NCBI GenBank assembly: GCA_963605425.1
Contig: CAVCUQ010000046.1
Span: 1-9,165 of the forward strand
Source: JAEELC01 sp963605425
GTDB taxonomy: Bacteria > Bacillota_I > Bacilli_A > Acholeplasmatales > Anaeroplasmataceae
DNA length: 9,165 bases
Direction: 5' to 3'
Positions 6,294 through 9,165 of the stretch are shown here, piece by piece. Within the stretch, counting starts at the first letter, position 1. Each line of letters opens with the position of its first letter. The notes under the pieces are model-generated. The model had not been told where the DNA came from. It was given only the letters and a program-made list of their open reading frames with translations, and did no database searches. The position numbers and the translations under genes are program-made.

Positions 6294-6300
6294 AGGTGAT
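6294..6300 (+). promoter_or_regulatory. Ribosome-binding site that sets the start of the AAA-ATPase-like gene
   Basis: AGGTGAT ends 4 bases before ATG at 6305. An in-frame GTG at 6296 lies inside it and would have no ribosome-binding site, so the ATG is chosen. Confidence 0.75.
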
Positions 6301-6304
6301 ATAT

Positions 6305-7891
6305 ATGGGTTATTATTTAAATGCTAGATCAGATTTTGAAAATTATGTGAATGATACTATTTTTGTTGATAAATCTAACTTAATTTCAGTTACAAATTAC
6401 AATTTAAATAAGCCAGTCAATAAATTTATGTGTGTAACACGTCCTCGTCGTTTTGGTAAGACTATGGCACTTTCTATGCTAAATTCTTACTACGCAAAGA
6501 AATGTAATTCTAAAAGTTTATTTGATAAATTAAATATAGCTAATGATATCACTTATTTAAATCATTTGAATAAACATAATGTTATTTGGATTGATATGGC
6601 TACAGTTTTTACAAATCTAAATGATAAAAATTTATTTGTATACAAAGTAAAGGAACTTATTTATGAGGATTTAATTGAATCCTATCCTGAATTAAATATA
6701 AATTTTGATAAAACTGATGGAACATTTTTAGCCCGTGCTATTACTAAAATCAATTTATTAACTAACGATACATTCATTTTTTTAATTGATGAATGGGATG
6801 TTGTTTTTAGAGAACAAGAGTCAAACACCAAATTGATAGATGAATATGTTATGTTTTTAAGAGGATTATTTAAGTCACGTGAGGTATCATTTTGTATTGA
6901 TTTAGTATATATGACAGGTATTCTTCCTATAAAAAGATATAGAAGTGAATCAGCTTTAAATATGTTTAGAGAATATAATATGATTGATCCTTGTGGTCTT
7001 GAATCATATTTTGGATTTACTGAAGAAGAAACTAAAACACTATGTATTGAATATGATATGAATTTTAATGAGATTAAATCATGGTATGATGGTTATAAAT
7101 TAAATGGTATTGATATATATAATCCTAAGTCTGTAGTAGAAGCTATTATCACTAGAAAATGTAAAGACCATTGGGTTAACACATCTGCTAGAGACTCAGT
7201 TATGGAATATATGAATTATGATAATGGTGCTTTAAAAGATTTAATAGTTAAAATGATTACAGGAGAAGAAATTGATGTTAATGTTAGAAAGTTTAATAAC
7301 GATTTGACAAAAATCAATTCTTCTGACGCTGCTTTAACTGTTTTAATTCATTTAGGATATCTGGCTTATGATGAGGAGAGAGGTAAATGTTATATACCTA
7401 ATCACGAGATTAAAGAGGAGTTTATTATCGCTATTGATGATTTAAAATGGGAAAATATTTATAATCCTATTTCATCTTCAAATGACCTTCTTAAAAACAC
7501 ATTAAAAGGTGATACAAAGTATATAAATGAAACTTTAAATAAGAATCACAATGAGTTAGCTAGCATATTCAACAAAAATAAAGAAGATGTTTTAGGTATA
7601 ATAGTTTATATATCCTATTATCATGCAAAGAAGTACTATGAGATTATAAAAGAGGCAAATACTACTAAAGGTAGAGCTGATTTAGTATTTAAACCTAAAA
7701 ATAATACACGTGTACCATTTATAATTGAACTTAAGGCTGACGACAGTGCAGAAAATGCAATAAAGCAAATAAAGAGTAAGGAATACTTTGATGCTTTAGG
7801 CAATTATCATGGTAAAGTGATGCTTATTGGTATAAACTATGATTCAAAATTACTTAAGCATGATTCTAAGATAGAAACAATAGAAATATAA
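6305..7891 (+). CDS. AAA-ATPase-like protein with C-terminal PD-(D/E)XK nuclease-like domain
   Basis: The 528-residue protein has the layout of the AAA-ATPase-like (PF09820) plus PDDEXK_9 (PF08011) family. The N-terminal part has FVDKSNLI (20-27), a Walker A-type RPRRFGKT (46-53), Walker B FIFLIDEWD (157-165, usually DEYD), YMTGILPI (202-209) near sensor 1, and SWYDGY (259-264). HLGYLAY (349-355) and IPNHEIKEEF lie in the middle region. The C-terminal domain has GRADL (456-460), IELK (474-477) and Gln488 in AIKQI, which correspond to the D, E-x-K and Q positions of the nuclease core. All key residues appear intact. These proteins are common, often in many copies, in gut Bacteroidetes and Firmicutes. 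Their cellular function is not established; defence, genome maintenance or a selfish role have no direct support here. It is monocistronic, with its own promoter and terminator. Confidence 0.88.
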   Translation: MGYYLNARSDFENYVNDTIFVDKSNLISVTNYNLNKPVNKFMCVTRPRRFGKTMALSMLNSYYAKKCNSKSLFDKLNIANDITYLNHLNKHNVIWIDMATVFTNLNDKNLFVYKVKELIYEDLIESYPELNINFDKTDGTFLARAITKINLLTNDTFIFLIDEWDVVFREQESNTKLIDEYVMFLRGLFKSREVSFCIDLVYMTGILPIKRYRSESALNMFREYNMIDPCGLESYFGFTEEETKTLCIEYDMNFNEIKSWYDGYKLNGIDIYNPKSVVEAIITRKCKDHWVNTSARDSVMEYMNYDNGALKDLIVKMITGEEIDVNVRKFNNDLTKINSSDAALTVLIHLGYLAYDEERGKCYIPNHEIKEEFIIAIDDLKWENIYNPISSSNDLLKNTLKGDTKYINETLNKNHNELASIFNKNKEDVLGIIVYISYYHAKKYYEIIKEANTTKGRADLVFKPKNNTRVPFIIELKADDSAENAIKQIKSKEYFDALGNYHGKVMLIGINYDSKLLKHDSKIETIEI

Positions 7892-7897
7892 TTAATT

Positions 7898-7930
7898 GTC
7901 TTGTAGATAAATTAGTCTACAGGACTTTTT
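7898..7930 (+). terminator. Terminator of the AAA-ATPase-like gene
   Basis: Arms 7898-7907 and 7916-7925 form a 10-bp stem with one G-U pair and an 8-base loop, followed by TTTTT (7926-7930). It begins 6 bases after the stop codon. Confidence 0.85.
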
Positions 7931-7975
7931 ATAATTGGAAATAATATGCTAATAATTTAAAGTCTTTTTATTATA

Positions 7976-8015
7976 AGTATATTTTTATACTAAATTAGTA
8001 TATAATAAATATACT
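7976..8015. repeat. Four alternating AGTATA/TATACT hexamers at the promoter of the 191-aa gene
   Basis: AGTATA occurs at 7976-7981 and 7997-8002, and its reverse complement TATACT at 7986-7991 and 8010-8015, with gaps of 4, 5 and 7 bases. The two middle copies form a 17-bp inverted repeat (7986-8002) of 8-bp arms around one central base. The right edge of that repeat overlaps a TATAAT at 8001-8006, the likely -10. This arrangement suits dimeric repressor binding, but the protein involved is unknown. Confidence 0.5.
8001..8006 (+). promoter_or_regulatory. Likely -10 box of the 191-aa gene
   Basis: A perfect TATAAT lies 30 bases before the ATG at 8036, giving a short leader that holds AGGTGAT (8026-8032). 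No good -35 is visible at 16-18 bases upstream, where the sequence is AT-only and filled by the hexamer repeats. That fits a promoter needing an activator, or one controlled at the repeats. Confidence 0.4.
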
Positions 8016-8035
8016 TTTAGATTAGAGGTGATTGT

Positions 8036-8611
8036 ATGGATAAAAAACTAAGATGGTATGAAACAGAGCCTGTTATTATTTTTCTTACAATAATATTAAC
8101 CTTGCCAACACTTGTTATTTTAACCATTGGTCACTTTTTACTTATATTCTATATTCCTATTGAAAAGAGATTGTATAAGAAGTCTGAATATTATCTTACT
8201 TATTTTGATGCTTACAAACCACTTGTAACTCATAGATATGATTTTAAGATTAGAAATGAACTAGCTAAAATGAAAACAGAAGTGATAAGTTCTACAAGTG
8301 ATAATAAATATAAACTTATTAAAGGTAATAGTTATATTGTATCTGAGAAAATGTATGAAGTTAAATTTAAAGATAATGAATTTTATGTTAGATATAACTT
8401 CATTTCTAATTTTATTAAATTAAGTGATTATTACGAAGAAATCAAAAAGATATGTAAGATGGAAAGTAAGTTTGAATGTTACATTGTTCTATCCGTTAGA
8501 GTGATTAACAAAGAATATCTTAATACTAATAGCAATAATGTATATTTTACTAATGAAGAAGATAAGATAAAGACTATTAAGACAATTTTAGACAAAGTAA
8601 AAGAGGATTAA
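8036..8611 (+). CDS. Membrane-anchored protein of unknown function, 191 aa
   Basis: I do not recognise a family. The N-terminus is MDKKLRWYETEP, followed by a long hydrophobic stretch at about 12-40 with a proline at 24. It could be one long membrane helix or a tight pair, and it ends in the positively charged EKRLYKK (43-49). The remaining 140 residues are soluble, rich in Lys, Glu, Asn and Tyr, and look alpha/beta (YEVKFKDNEFYVRYNF is strand-like; the end is a charged helix). There is no lipobox, cleavable signal or cysteine motif. Only two cysteines are present, both around residues 140-150. AGGTGAT ends 3 bases before the ATG, so the start is firm. It is transcribed alone, behind a hexamer-repeat promoter, and converges on a glycosyltransferase gene. 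Codon use is as AT-rich as its neighbours. Confidence 0.8.
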   Translation: MDKKLRWYETEPVIIFLTIILTLPTLVILTIGHFLLIFYIPIEKRLYKKSEYYLTYFDAYKPLVTHRYDFKIRNELAKMKTEVISSTSDNKYKLIKGNSYIVSEKMYEVKFKDNEFYVRYNFISNFIKLSDYYEEIKKICKMESKFECYIVLSVRVINKEYLNTNSNNVYFTNEEDKIKTIKTILDKVKED

Positions 8612-8622
8612 ATCCTCTTTTT
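8599..8622. terminator. Bidirectional terminator overlapping the stop codon of the 191-aa gene
   Basis: AAAAGAGGA (8599-8607) pairs with TCCTCTTTT (8613-8621) around TTAAA, and T-runs follow in both directions. The TAA stop of the 191-aa gene (8609-8611) lies in the loop, and the stop of the convergent glycosyltransferase gene begins at 8625 on the other strand. It is a compact end for both transcripts. Confidence 0.8.
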
Positions 8623-9165
8623 TTATTTCTTATTTAAATCATCTATAGAACTTGTGTTATTATGAGCTATAGCTACCCATTTAACATCCTTTTTAAATAA
8701 AGCAATATAATAAATAGGTAAGTAGGTAATCATATAAAGTGGGAAAACTATAGTAGACAATAACTTAAAGAAGAAATTGCCTTTTAATGTTTTTCCATAC
8801 TTAATTAATGGTAAAGCCCCGTTTAATATACCTACTAGTATTGTAAATATTAGAAGTATAGATAGAGATAGAAGAGTAACATGAGTGTAATAAAATTCAC
8901 TTTCTATCTTACTTAAAAAGAATATTAAATGTAACAATTGATTTAATATCATCCATGTTGTACCTACAACAAGCATAGGTGAAATATGGACATTCATTTC
9001 ATAACTAGATATACGTTCCGATAAACTTAACTTAAAATTGAATGTATTTTTAAGTAATGCTTTGGAATACTTAGATCCGCATTGATATGTACCTTTAATC
9101 CAGCGTAAGTGTTGCGTGTTAGCATCTCTAAACCTAACAGGTTGTTCATCATAGAATACTGCATC
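8623..9165 (-). CDS. Membrane glycosyltransferase family 2, C-terminal part
   Basis: The frame is open from the right edge to the TAA at 8623-8625, giving 180 residues; the N-terminus and catalytic Asp motifs lie outside the window. An ATG at 8997 is internal, since the frame continues upstream without a stop. The first visible residues include QHLRW, the Q-x-x-R-W motif of processive GT2 enzymes, within DANTQHLRWIKGTYQC. About three hydrophobic segments follow, near residues 60-80, 90-115 and 130-155 of the fragment. The protein ends with VKWVAIAHNNTSSIDD, like the W-x-x-I-x-H tail seen in poly-N-acetylglucosamine synthase-like and related enzymes. It probably moves a sugar from a nucleotide donor onto a cell-surface polymer or lipid at the cytoplasmic membrane; the substrate cannot be told. 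Confidence 0.85.
   Translation of the reverse strand, partial: DAVFYDEQPVRFRDANTQHLRWIKGTYQCGSKYSKALLKNTFNFKLSLSERISSYEMNVHISPMLVVGTTWMILNQLLHLIFFLSKIESEFYYTHVTLLSLSILLIFTILVGILNGALPLIKYGKTLKGNFFFKLLSTIVFPLYMITYLPIYYIALFKKDVKWVAIAHNNTSSIDDLNKK

Noticed and set aside
6296..6304. GTG at 6296 as start of the AAA-ATPase-like gene
   Set aside because: This GTG is part of the AGGTGAT ribosome-binding site serving ATG 6305.
6305..8611. AAA-ATPase-like and 191-aa genes as a two-gene defence system
   Set aside because: A strong terminator at 7898-7930 and a separate promoter lie between them, they are 144 bases apart, and nothing links the second protein to defence.
8995..8997. ATG at 8997 (minus) as start of a short 124-residue protein
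   Set aside because: The frame continues without a stop to the window edge and encodes the GT2 motif QHLRW, so this is an internal methionine.
316..9165. Mollicutes-type genetic code (TGA = Trp)
   Set aside because: Trp residues in rimP, nusA, infB and the AAA-ATPase-like gene are all TGG, and no conserved protein is interrupted by TGA.

Overview
This is a low-GC (roughly 30 % by eye) bacterial chromosome segment. It is most consistent with an anaerobic Firmicutes or Tenericutes-like lineage, such as Erysipelotrichia or uncultured Bacilli. The grounds are the AT-rich codon use, strong AGGAGG and AGGTGAT ribosome-binding sites, sigma-A-type promoters, and the Gram-positive gene order rimP-nusA-ylxR-ylxQ-infB-rbfA. 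Tryptophan is written TGG throughout, so a Mollicutes-type TGA=Trp code is not indicated. The assignment is inference, with no phylogeny behind it.

Layout. At 1-211 (minus) lies the N-terminal part of a gene that leaves the window and has no ATG, GTG or TTG start. At 316-804 (plus) is a GNAT acetyltransferase of the phosphinothricin-acetyltransferase-like type. It faces coaD (847-1335, minus) across a bidirectional terminator. coaD has its own near-consensus promoter. Upstream of it, on the same strand, is an orphan NifX/NifB-C-like protein (1400-1738). A compact divergent promoter region separates that gene from the translation/transcription operon.

The core is the operon rimP-nusA-ylxR(rnpM)-ylxQ-infB-rbfA (1894-6191). 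It holds 30S maturation factors (RimP, RbfA), initiation factor IF2, the elongation/termination factor NusA and two small RNA-binding proteins. The genes overlap or nearly abut. The leader has an extended -10 promoter followed at once by a terminator-like hairpin, a candidate attenuator. A terminator follows rbfA. The ylxP, truB and ribF genes that often accompany this operon are not here.

The right part is accessory. It has a 528-aa AAA-ATPase-like/PD-(D/E)XK protein (6305-7891) with its own promoter and terminator. Next is an unrecognised membrane-anchored 191-aa protein (8036-8611), whose promoter carries four alternating AGTATA/TATACT hexamers. Last is the C-terminal part of a membrane GT2 glycosyltransferase (8623-9165, minus, running off the right edge). 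The last two genes converge on a shared terminator.

No gene-free stretch exceeds 300 bases. I see no tRNA, rRNA, IS element, CRISPR array or clear new multi-gene system. The points most worth following up are the rimP leader hairpin, the hexamer cluster before the 191-aa gene, the nuclease-like AAA protein and the missing start codon at the left edge.
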